Shown in pieces: positions 15,727-22,955 of a DNA stretch of 30,662 nt; within the stretch, counting starts at the first letter, position 1; each line of letters begins with the position of its first letter. The stretch covers positions 1 to 30,662 of the forward strand of contig DDXK01000091.1 of assembly GCA_002347185.1 (NCBI GenBank). The letters are read 5' to 3'. A program made the position numbers and the translations under genes. The DNA is from Desulfobulbaceae bacterium UBA2262 (GTDB lineage: Bacteria; Desulfobacterota; Desulfobulbia; Desulfobulbales; Desulfurivibrionaceae). Below the pieces are notes generated by a model. It was not told the DNA's origin. It worked only from the letters and a program-made list of their open reading frames with translations, and did not search any database.

Positions 15727-16398
15727 TCATCCTCTGCTGCTGATTATTTTTTCCTGCCCGGCCATGGCCGCGAGTCCCTGCAGGAGGACAAAGCGGCCCA
15801 GCGGCACCACCTGGCAGGGGAAGCTGGCGACGAAGATCGGGTTGTCGCAGAGCCCGCCGGAGAGATGGAGCCTGGGCGGGCTGCCGGCAAAACGGTAAGC
15901 GTTGATGGCGATGCCCTTCACGAAGCGGGCAACCGCCTCGGCCACCGGCACACCCGAAATCACCGCATCGAAGATGTCGCTCATCCCCAGAACCCCGCAG
16001 GTCACGGAAAAGGTGCGCTCCGGGGCCTGCATCCGGGCAAAGTCCAGGTCGTAGTAGCGTTCCAGCAGTTCGATGGTGAAGCCCATGGAGGCGCCGCACT
16101 CGGCGTTCCAGCCCATGTCGGCCACCTTGCCGTTTTCGTAGCGGATGAACTTGATATCCCGGCTGCCGCAATCGAGGAGGACATACCTTTCCTCGGTGAT
16201 CAGGGCCGCTCCGCCCCGGGCCAGGGCGACAAGCTCGTTCACATAGCGATCGGCATAGCGTCTGCCATTGTGGCCGGTGGCCAGATCCACCCGGAGGCCG
16301 GGGGGCAATTCCTTGCTGGGCAGGATGGTCGGTTCCGCGCCTTCTTGCCCAAGGGCAAGGAATTTGCAGTAGGAGGTGCCGAAATCGCCGAGAAGCAT
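15727..16398 (-). CDS. BadF/HgdC-type ATPase activase
   Basis: This 223-aa protein is a member of the BadF/BadG/BcrA/BcrD ATPase family (ASKHA fold). Phosphate-binding motifs are DFGTSYCK (5-12), LLDCGSRDIKF (75-84) and HLSGGLCDN (178-186). Two cysteines, C101 (NAECGASMG) and C134 (SVTCGVLGMSD), stand where HgdC has its two ligands to the bridging [4Fe-4S] cluster of the dimer. Such activases hydrolyse ATP to push one low-potential electron into a dehydratase or reductase partner. It is shorter than HgdC (about 260). The ATG at 16398 overlaps the stop of the HgdB-like gene (ATGA), making that the obvious partner. It is oxygen-sensitive by analogy. Confidence 0.88.
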   Translation of the reverse strand: MLLGDFGTSYCKFLALGQEGAEPTILPSKELPPGLRVDLATGHNGRRYADRYVNELVALARGGAALITEERYVLLDCGSRDIKFIRYENGKVADMGWNAECGASMGFTIELLERYYDLDFARMQAPERTFSVTCGVLGMSDIFDAVISGVPVAEAVARFVKGIAINAYRFAGSPPRLHLSGGLCDNPIFVASFPCQVVPLGRFVLLQGLAAMAGQEKIISSRG

Positions 16399-17174
16399 CA
16401 GGATATCCCCGAAAGCTCGAGGAAGGCCTGGACCTTTGCCTTGGCGCTGCTGCTGGTGTGCGCATCCACGTCCAGATAGAGAGCGTGCGGATGCTTCCTC
16501 GCCAGATAGCGCGCCAGGGCGGTCTTGGCGCAGAAGGACTGGGCAAAGAAGACGGTGGGAACCTGCTCGTTGTAAAGGGATTCCAGGGTGTGGTCGGCCG
16601 GGGTCTTGTTTTCCATGCAGCGCGCCCAGCCGTAAAAATGGGTGGTTTCCGGGAAAAGGGAGAGGATGGAGAAATCCCTGGGCGGCACTCCCCAGAAGCC
16701 GGCGGTGGGTGGGCAGGGGGGCGGCGTCCCGGACGGGGCCGCGGCACTCTTCACTCCCCGGGTGATGGCCTGCATCTTGGCGACCGGGTCCAGGCGTGCC
16801 TGGCAGAGGGGCGTGCCAAAGGGGGTGCTGTCGGTGTTTTTGGTCTGGATCACCGGAATGGGCAGGCTGTCGGCGAGGATGGTGGCCGTGTGCAGGGCGC
16901 AGTCGCACTTGCCTGGACCGGTATCGATGTAGATGGCGTCCAGGGGGAGGTGGAGGGCGTTGACCACGGCGGTGCGGAGGATGGCGCAGTAGACCCGGGG
17001 CAGATAGGGGCTGGCGGTTTCAAGGCTTTCGCGGACCAGGGGTTCGTCCAGGTCGTGGATGACGATTCCTGCCGCGTTCAGGGCTGAAATCACCTTGAGG
17101 GGCGGGATGCCCACGATGCCCACCTCGCGGAAAGAGGACGGTGGGGGCGGTATCTGCTCGGCGTGGCTGGGCAT
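16398..17174 (-). CDS. Compact HgdB-like (2-hydroxyacyl-CoA dehydratase family) protein
   Basis: At 258 aa this is much shorter than the usual subunits of this superfamily (about 370-430), yet both halves are recognisable. The first half has the IPPLKVISALNAAGI opening, C63 in RVYCAILR, and C90/C92 in GPGKCDCAL, like the cluster-binding CxxxR and NTCD segments. The second has C215 in AQSFCAKTA followed by LYLDVD and a C-terminal helix (KVQAFLEL) as in HgdB and BcrB/C. C124 and C186 are further cysteines. A Pro-rich loop (about 148-160) marks a deletion point. Members carry [4Fe-4S] or double-cubane clusters and are fuelled by a BadF-type activase, which overlaps it downstream. Only one subunit is present, so it may be a homodimer. 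Substrate unknown. It starts 5 nt after the lptG stop. Confidence 0.8.
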   Translation of the reverse strand: MPSHAEQIPPPPSSFREVGIVGIPPLKVISALNAAGIVIHDLDEPLVRESLETASPYLPRVYCAILRTAVVNALHLPLDAIYIDTGPGKCDCALHTATILADSLPIPVIQTKNTDSTPFGTPLCQARLDPVAKMQAITRGVKSAAAPSGTPPPCPPTAGFWGVPPRDFSILSLFPETTHFYGWARCMENKTPADHTLESLYNEQVPTVFFAQSFCAKTALARYLARKHPHALYLDVDAHTSSSAKAKVQAFLELSGIS

Positions 17175-17179
17175 GGCTT

Positions 17180-18259
17180 CTACCTGTTCTGGCGCCTGAT
17201 GAGGAAGATGCCCAGGGCGCCGGCCAGCAGATGGATGGCCCAGGAGGCCAGGCCCGGCGGCAGGGTGCCGGTCCTGGCCAGCGATTGGCCGGCGCTCCAG
17301 GCGCCCCAGGCGGCAAAGGCCATGGCGCAGCTGAGCGGGATGGCCAGGGCCAGGTCGCGGCCCCGGTTTCTGTGCACCACGAGCAGGACGGGAATGCCGA
17401 CCAGGAGAAGGGGGATCCCCAGGAAGATATAGGAGAAGCGGCGATGGAATTCGAGCCGGGCGCTGTTGCCGTGCGCCTCCCCGGCAAGGGCCTCCCGGAG
17501 CAGGGCGCTGTAGGAACGTTCCTGCAGCTGGTACTCGGGCATGAAGAAATCTGCCGGTTTTTCCGGGAAGGCATGGCTGAGGGTGCGGAAATTCTCGACC
17601 CGGAACGTGCCGTCCGCGTTGCGTTCCTTGTGCTGGCCCTCCTGGAGCAGCCAGGCGCCGTCCAGGTAGCTGGCCCGGTTGGCGGTGAGCAGGGTGGTCA
17701 GCCCCTGCTCGGCATCGTAGCTGGCGAAGGTGAAGCTGCTGAACTCGTTTTTGTTCGGGTCGGTGCGCAGAAAGGAGAAAATCCCCTTTTCACCGCGGAA
17801 GTAAGTGTGGCCGTCCCGGATGATTCCCCTGGGGATCTGTTTCCTGACCTCTTCGTACCAGAGCCGGTTGGTGGCGGCCATGGTGGGGGGGAGCAGCCAC
17901 TGGCCGACCAGGACGGTGAGCAGGGTGAAGAGGCCCGCCGCCACCAGCAGGGGGCGGATGATCCTTGTTACGCTGATGCCGCCGGCCATGAGGGCCATGA
18001 ACTCGAAATGATGGTTGAGCACCCCCAGGGTGATGATGCCGGCGAGCAGGATGCAGACCGGGATGAGCTGCTCGCAGATGAAGGGAACCTTGAGCAGGAG
18101 GTAGCGCACGGCCAGGCCCACGCTTTTTTTTGCCTCGAGGAAGTTGTCCACCCGTTCGAAGAAATCGACCAGCAGATAGATGGCGAGCAGCGAGCAGAGC
18201 ACCAGGAGGAGGTTCTTGGCGAATTGGGCGATGAGGTAGCGATCCAGCAGCGTCGGCAT
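17180..18259 (-). CDS. lptG: LPS export permease LptG
   Basis: This 359-aa inner-membrane protein is of the YjgP/YjgQ family and, with LptF and the ATPase LptB, forms the LptB2FG exporter that lifts lipopolysaccharide from the inner membrane. It has an N-terminal pair of spans plus a third (about 15-35, 60-80, 100-118), a periplasmic beta-jellyroll region (about 125-265), and three C-terminal spans. The DRYLIAQF opening and the loop ELISVTRII-like segment GGISVTRIIRP are typical. It follows lptF directly, with the TAA of lptF touching the ATG of lptG. The HgdB-like gene starts 5 nt after it. Confidence 0.92.
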   Translation of the reverse strand: MPTLLDRYLIAQFAKNLLLVLCSLLAIYLLVDFFERVDNFLEAKKSVGLAVRYLLLKVPFICEQLIPVCILLAGIITLGVLNHHFEFMALMAGGISVTRIIRPLLVAAGLFTLLTVLVGQWLLPPTMAATNRLWYEEVRKQIPRGIIRDGHTYFRGEKGIFSFLRTDPNKNEFSSFTFASYDAEQGLTTLLTANRASYLDGAWLLQEGQHKERNADGTFRVENFRTLSHAFPEKPADFFMPEYQLQERSYSALLREALAGEAHGNSARLEFHRRFSYIFLGIPLLLVGIPVLLVVHRNRGRDLALAIPLSCAMAFAAWGAWSAGQSLARTGTLPPGLASWAIHLLAGALGIFLIRRQNR

Positions 18260-19447
18260 TTACTCCCCCCTGGCCTTTCCGCCGGGCAGGCCGGCAAGGA
18301 GTTCCTGGCCGCGGTTGAGGAGTTTTTCAAAAAGGAAGCGGGCGGACTCGTTGGCCACCTGCCTGGTGAGAAAGATGGTAAAGGTGGCAATGAGTGCGTT
18401 GGGCAGCCAGATTCCGACCAGGACCGGCCAGGTTCCGTTTTCGCAGCCCGTCTTGCCGGCGGTGAAGAGGACGTAGTAGATGACGAAGCAGGCCAGCCCC
18501 AGGGGCACGCCCACCGGCCGGCGGCCAGGGCGGGAGAGCATGGCCAGCGGCAGACCGAGTACGGAAAGGAGGAAGCAGCCCACCGGCAGAGCCATGCGGG
18601 TGTGGTATTCGATGAGCAGGGGCAGGCCTCTTGGGCTTTGGGGTCCGTATGCCGCGGCCTTGGCCAGGAGCTGGTGCTGGCGCATGCCGTTTTTGCCGAT
18701 CGCGTCCGCCGAGGTGCCGGCGAGCGCGGAGGGAGGGGTGATGGGCAGGCTGAGCCGGTAGCGGTCGAAACGGATGGTCTGGGTCACCTCGCCGTCGGCA
18801 CGGTGCATGGTGCCGTCGTTCAGGGTAAGGGTAAGCCGCATTGCCTCCATCTCGGTGGCGAGGCTGCCGCTTTTGGCGACGATGGTCATGGGCATCTTTT
18901 CCTGGCGCAGGTCGGAGAGGTAGACGCCGCGCCATGTTCCGCTCTCCGGCTCCACGTCGTCGATGTAGAGCACCACCTTGTGCAGGCCCTCGCTGAACTG
19001 ACGGGGCTGGATGCCACGATCGATTTTTTCCTTGGCCAGCTTGAAAAAAAGCTTCTGCATGGCCACCGTGCCTTGGGGGATCAGGGTTACTGCCGAAAAA
19101 TAGGCGAGGAGGGCGGTGGCGAGGGCCACGGCCGTCACCGCCGGCAGGAGCCTGGGGAGGCCGATGCCGCTTGCCTTGAGCGCCATGATCTCATTGTCGC
19201 CCACCATGCGGGTGATGGCGATGATCACCCCCATCATGCTGGCCATGGGAATGGAAAAGAGCATCAGCTTGGGGAGAAGGTAGGCGCACATCCGCAGAAA
19301 ATCGGCCGGACCGATGCCGAAGCCGAAGATGGAGTCGAGCAGGGGAACCAGCCGGCCCAGAAAAAGAATGCCGTTCAGAACCAGGAAGCTTGCGAAAAAG
19401 GGGGCAAGTATCTCGGTGGCCAGGTATGTGGTGAGCAGAAGCGGCAT
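18260..19447 (-). CDS. lptF: LPS export permease LptF
   Basis: This 395-aa protein is the second YjgP/YjgQ permease, partner of LptG. It shows the same plan: early spans with the DNEIMALKASGIGLPRLL coupling-helix region that contacts LptB, a periplasmic domain (about 125-270) and three terminal spans. Length is a little above E. coli LptF (366). I choose the ATG at 19447 because membrane topology starts there (MPLLLTTYLATEI); the frame stays open upstream but the extra residues look unlike the family. The ribosome site is weak. It heads the run lptF-lptG-HgdB-like-BadF-like-miniprotein. No lptB or lptA is in the window. Confidence 0.92.
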   Translation of the reverse strand: MPLLLTTYLATEILAPFFASFLVLNGILFLGRLVPLLDSIFGFGIGPADFLRMCAYLLPKLMLFSIPMASMMGVIIAITRMVGDNEIMALKASGIGLPRLLPAVTAVALATALLAYFSAVTLIPQGTVAMQKLFFKLAKEKIDRGIQPRQFSEGLHKVVLYIDDVEPESGTWRGVYLSDLRQEKMPMTIVAKSGSLATEMEAMRLTLTLNDGTMHRADGEVTQTIRFDRYRLSLPITPPSALAGTSADAIGKNGMRQHQLLAKAAAYGPQSPRGLPLLIEYHTRMALPVGCFLLSVLGLPLAMLSRPGRRPVGVPLGLACFVIYYVLFTAGKTGCENGTWPVLVGIWLPNALIATFTIFLTRQVANESARFLFEKLLNRGQELLAGLPGGKARGE

Positions 19448-19590
19448 CGTGTTGGAATTGTTGTCGAAGGTGTTTGGGCTGCGGCCAGGCGCGCAGAGGA
19501 AAAATGTACCACATGCGCCGGCGGCCGGCATCTTTTATTTCAGGGAAACCCTCTGCTGGCCGAGGCTGGCGCCGCTCCCGTCTGCAGGGG

Positions 19591-19977
19591 TCAGCGGGCG
19601 AAAAGCGCTGCTTTTTTGGCCAGGGCGTAGCCGGCCGCCACCAGGCCGAGGCCCAGGACATTGCTGAGGGAAAGGTAGAGGAGGGCGTTTTTCCATTCGC
19701 CGCTTTCGTAGAGCTGCACTGTTTCCCGGGCGAAGGTGGAGAAGGTGGTGAAGCCGCCCAGGAACCCGGTAAAAATGAAGAGGCGCCACTCGCTGGCGAG
19801 CCGGGTTCCCTCGAAGGAGCTCCAGAGAAAGCCGATCAGCAGGCAGCCGGCCAGGTTGGCGGCCAGGGTGCCGAGGGGGAATTCCGGCCCTGCCGGCCGC
19901 TGCACCAGCAGGAATACCGCGTAGCGCAAAAGGGAGCCGAGGGCTCCGCCCAGGGCGATGGCAAGAAGCTTGAGCAT
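19591..19977 (-). CDS. crcB: Fluoride ion channel CrcB (Fluc)
   Basis: This 128-aa protein has four membrane spans and the hallmarks of the Fluc/CrcB family: GGALGSLLRY near the start, FPLGTLAANLAGC in the second span, and GFLGGFTTFSTF in the third, which lines the twin pores. It forms a dual-topology dimer in the inner membrane that lets toxic fluoride out. The ATG at 19977 follows AAGGA at 7-8 nt. A single gene fits the homodimer type. I looked for the usual fluoride riboswitch upstream and did not find it. The gap of 143 nt to lptF suggests separate transcription, not certain. Confidence 0.95.
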   Translation of the reverse strand: MLKLLAIALGGALGSLLRYAVFLLVQRPAGPEFPLGTLAANLAGCLLIGFLWSSFEGTRLASEWRLFIFTGFLGGFTTFSTFARETVQLYESGEWKNALLYLSLSNVLGLGLVAAGYALAKKAALFAR

Positions 19978-20006
19978 GGCGCATCCTTTTTTGTGAGGGT
20001 TTTTCA

Positions 20007-20035
20007 CCAATACCACCGCCGGAGGAGGACGTCAA
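20007..20035 (-). promoter_or_regulatory. Candidate crcB promoter
   Basis: On the minus strand TTGACG (20030-20035) and TATTGG (20007-20012) are 17 bp apart, 30 nt before the crcB ATG. The -35 is strong and the -10 weak. Confidence 0.4.
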
Positions 20036-20145
20036 CCATGGCCGGAGGAGGGAGGGCCGTCATTTTTTTGCGGATTTTTTTTCCCCTCCGGCATAGTATG
20101 GGCGGCAACGAATATACGGAACACTGCTTTTCCGGGAGTCTCTCC

Positions 20146-21693
20146 ATGCCTTTCCCCATTGTGCGCGCCATTCCGGTGACGGCGCCCCCTCCCAGCCTGC
20201 GGGACAATACCGGTGACCTCGATCGCCTGAAAAGGGCCCTCCTGCCCGAACTCACCGGAGTGCCTCCCCTGGTGCCCCAGGCCCGGCTCGCCGCCGTCGC
20301 CGCGGCCTTCCGGCGCGCCGGCTTCACGGGCGCCGCCATCGTCAACGATCTGGCCGGTCTGCCGCAACTGGTTGACTTCCTTCCTGCCCCCCCTCCATCC
20401 TTGCCGGCCATGGCCCTCGATCTCGGCACCACCCACCTGGAGGCGAGCCTCATTGATTTGGTGCACGGCACGGTTCTGGCCAGGGCCAACAGGGAAAACA
20501 GCCAGATCCGCCATGGCGCCGACATCCTGAGCCGCATCCACTTCGCGGCCAGGGGCGACGGCCTGACCCTGCTCCATGCCGGGATCATCGAGGATGTCAA
20601 TTGTCTGGCCATCGAGCTGGCCAAGGCGGCCGGGCTGGCGTGCGGGGAGGTCCGGGCGCTCTCGGTTTCCGGCAACACGACCATGGTCCACTTCTTTCTG
20701 GGCCTCGATCCCCATCACCTCTGCCGGGAGCCCTATATCCCCCTGGTCAACGCTCCGGACCCATGTCCGGCCGCGGAGCTTGGCCTTGCCATCCATCCGG
20801 CCGCGCCGGTCTGGTTGCTGCCCAGCGTGGGCAGCTATTTCGGCGGCGATCTCATTGCCGGCGTCCTGGCCAGCGGCCTTGATCTGGGCGAGCAGACCAG
20901 CATGCTCATCGACGTGGGCACCAATGCCGAGGTGATCGTCGGTAACCGCGAATGGCTCATCGCCTGCGCCGGAGCCGCCGGGCCGGCCCTGGAAGGAGGA
21001 GTGGCCCGCATGGGGATGCGGGCGGGCCCGGGCGCCATCGAGCATCTGGCCATCGACCTGGAAACAAAGGCGATCCGCTACAGCACCATTGGCAACGCCA
21101 GACCCAGGGGCATCTGCGGCTCCGGGATCATCGACCTGGTGGCCGGGCTCTATCTCTCCCGGCAGATCGATATCCGGGGCAAGTTCCGGCCGCAGGCCAC
21201 GGGAGAGCGTCTGCGCATGGGCGACGAGGGCTGGATCTTCGTGGTGGTGCCGGGAGAGGAATCGGCGGATGGCCGGCCCGTGGTGCTTTCCCAGGTGGAT
21301 CTCGACGCGTTGATGCGCTCCAAGGCGGCCATGTACGCCATTCTCACCACCCTGCTCAATCAGGTCGGGGTCGGCTTTGCCGAGCTGCACCGCATTTATG
21401 TGGCCGGCGCTTTCGGCCGCCATATCGCCCCCAGGCAGGCCATCGTCCTCGGTATGCTGCCGGATCTGCCCCTTGCCACCTATGAGCCGGTGGGCAACAG
21501 CTCCCTGGCCGGGGCCGAGCTGGTGCTGCGGGACGGTGCGGCGAGGCGCCGCGCCCTGACTCTGGCGAAGAAGATCACCTACCTTGAGCTGAACGTCAAT
21601 CAGGAATTCATGCTCCGTTTTTCCGGCTCCCGCTTCATCCCCCACACCGATCGCAGCCTCTTCCCCTCGGTGCCGTTTTTCGAAGGGGAGTGA
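20146..21693 (+). CDS. RACo-like ASKHA-domain protein lacking the ferredoxin domain
   Basis: This 515-aa protein matches the C-terminal ATPase part of RACo-type reductive activators of corrinoid proteins (DUF4445). Visible motifs are LDLGTTHLEAS (from D92), HGADILSRI, SVSGNTTMVHFFLGLDP, DVGTNAEVIVG, CAGAAGPALEGG, GICGSGIIDL and YVAGAFGRH. RACo proteins use ATP and a [2Fe-2S] domain at the N-terminus to reduce Co(II) to Co(I). Here the first 90 residues hold no cysteine cluster and the ferredoxin domain is missing, so a separate electron donor would be needed. The ATG at 20146 has GGGAG at 8 nt; no upstream in-frame extension adds a ferredoxin motif. No corrinoid protein or methyltransferase is nearby. 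Confidence 0.85.
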   Translation: MPFPIVRAIPVTAPPPSLRDNTGDLDRLKRALLPELTGVPPLVPQARLAAVAAAFRRAGFTGAAIVNDLAGLPQLVDFLPAPPPSLPAMALDLGTTHLEASLIDLVHGTVLARANRENSQIRHGADILSRIHFAARGDGLTLLHAGIIEDVNCLAIELAKAAGLACGEVRALSVSGNTTMVHFFLGLDPHHLCREPYIPLVNAPDPCPAAELGLAIHPAAPVWLLPSVGSYFGGDLIAGVLASGLDLGEQTSMLIDVGTNAEVIVGNREWLIACAGAAGPALEGGVARMGMRAGPGAIEHLAIDLETKAIRYSTIGNARPRGICGSGIIDLVAGLYLSRQIDIRGKFRPQATGERLRMGDEGWIFVVVPGEESADGRPVVLSQVDLDALMRSKAAMYAILTTLLNQVGVGFAELHRIYVAGAFGRHIAPRQAIVLGMLPDLPLATYEPVGNSSLAGAELVLRDGAARRRALTLAKKITYLELNVNQEFMLRFSGSRFIPHTDRSLFPSVPFFEGE

Positions 21694-21805
21694 GCCGGAG
21701 CGGTGAAGTTTTGAATTTTTCCCCACGATGTGGTAAAGAAGATTTTTTCTTTTCGAGCCTGTGTTTGGATTATGAATCGCCCCTGCCGACGGTGAGGATA
21801 AGAGT

Positions 21806-22828
21806 GTGAGTGAAAAAGAAAGCGCGGAACTTCCCAAGAAGCGGGTGTCGAACAAGAAGAAGACGGCCAAGGAGCGGTTGCAGGAATTCTGGTCGCTCTT
21901 CAGCAAGGAGGATGACGTTCTGGTGGTGATCAACGCCGACCCCGACGCCATTGCCAGCGCCATGGCGGTCAAGCGCCTGCTCCGCTACCGGGTGAAGAAC
22001 GTCACCATCGCCTATCCCAATGAGATCCGCCGTCTCAACAACGTGGTGATGATGGATCTTCTCAAGATTCCCATGGAGCGGCTGCACACCGTGAAGGTGG
22101 GGACCTACAGCAAGAAGGTGATGCTCGATTCCCAGCCCACCCATCTGCCGGCCTTCGAGAATATCCAGTTCGATGTGGTGATCGACCACCATCCCGCCAC
22201 CAGGGGCTGGGTCGCCACCTTTGTCGACATCCGCAAGGAGTGGGGGGCGACCGCCTCCATGCTCGTCGAATATTTGCGCGCCGCAGGCATGAAGCCCTCG
22301 GTGGCCCTGGCAACCGCCCTCTTCTATGCCATCAAGGTGGATACCCAGAACTTCGAGAAAAAGGCGACCCTCTCCGACGCCATTTCCTTCCGCTACCTCT
22401 TCAACCACGCCAACATGAACCTGGTGCGCAAGATCGAGCTTTCCTCGCTCAGGCGCAGCGAGCTCAATTATTTCAAGATCGCCATGAACGAGATGAAGGT
22501 GAGCAAGCAGCGCCTCTATGTTCATCTCGGGCGGGTACCCAGCCCGGACGTTCTCGTCCTCATCGCCGATTTCTTCAATCAGGTCCACGACGTGGCCTGG
22601 GTCTTTGTCTCCGGCCTGCACAACGACAAGCTGGTGGTGATCTTCCGCTGCGACGGCTACAAGAAGAACGCCGGCAGCCTGGCCGAGAAGATGTTCAACG
22701 AACTCGGTTCCGCCGGCGGACACCGGCAGGCGGCCCGCGCCGAGGTGCCGCTCAAAAACCTGCCGGCGGAGATGCAGGATTTTTCCACCCGCACCCTGAT
22801 GCGCCTCACCACCAAGCATTTCAAGTAG
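21806..22828 (+). CDS. DHH family phosphoesterase (NrnA/RecJ-like)
   Basis: This 340-aa protein has a basic, Lys-rich N-terminal tail (1-35), a DHH domain and a DHHA1 domain. Motif I reads VINADPDAIAS (41-51) and motif III DHHP (127-130). The DHHA1 signature appears as SAGGHRQAA near the C-terminus. Such enzymes hydrolyse phosphodiesters of short RNAs or dinucleotides with Mn. The first metal-binding histidine of motif I (HxNPDxD) is Val here (V41), while the DxD pair is kept. The start is GTG at 21806, preceded by GAGGATAAG. The next gene (GlgC-like) lies 127 nt away with its own promoter. Exact substrate unknown. Confidence 0.85.
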   Translation: MSEKESAELPKKRVSNKKKTAKERLQEFWSLFSKEDDVLVVINADPDAIASAMAVKRLLRYRVKNVTIAYPNEIRRLNNVVMMDLLKIPMERLHTVKVGTYSKKVMLDSQPTHLPAFENIQFDVVIDHHPATRGWVATFVDIRKEWGATASMLVEYLRAAGMKPSVALATALFYAIKVDTQNFEKKATLSDAISFRYLFNHANMNLVRKIELSSLRRSELNYFKIAMNEMKVSKQRLYVHLGRVPSPDVLVLIADFFNQVHDVAWVFVSGLHNDKLVVIFRCDGYKKNAGSLAEKMFNELGSAGGHRQAARAEVPLKNLPAEMQDFSTRTLMRLTTKHFK

Positions 22829-22863
22829 CCGACTGAATATTCCGGCAATTCTTTGTCCTTCTC

Positions 22864-22892
22864 TTGCTTTTTGACAAAACGCTTTTCATAAT
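22864..22892 (+). promoter_or_regulatory. Promoter of the glgC pair
   Basis: TTGCTT (22864-22869) and CATAAT (22887-22892) are 17 bp apart, 63 nt before the first glgC ATG. A perfect TTGACA lies at 22871-22876 but has no -10 at correct spacing. Confidence 0.5.
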
Positions 22893-22955
22893 ACCCTCAC
22901 GATCGCTTTGTCCGCAGCGGCAAGGTTTTTTCCCAGCCTGCAAGCAAGGGTGCCC

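Noticed and set aside
19978..20145. Fluoride riboswitch before crcB
   Set aside because: No GGNGAUGG...pseudoknot core of the crcB motif was found in the 168-nt gap on the minus strand.
20032..21972. Long open frame opposite the RACo-like gene
   Set aside because: Low-complexity His/Gly/Gln-rich translation typical of antisense to a GC-rich gene, no homology, no ribosome site.
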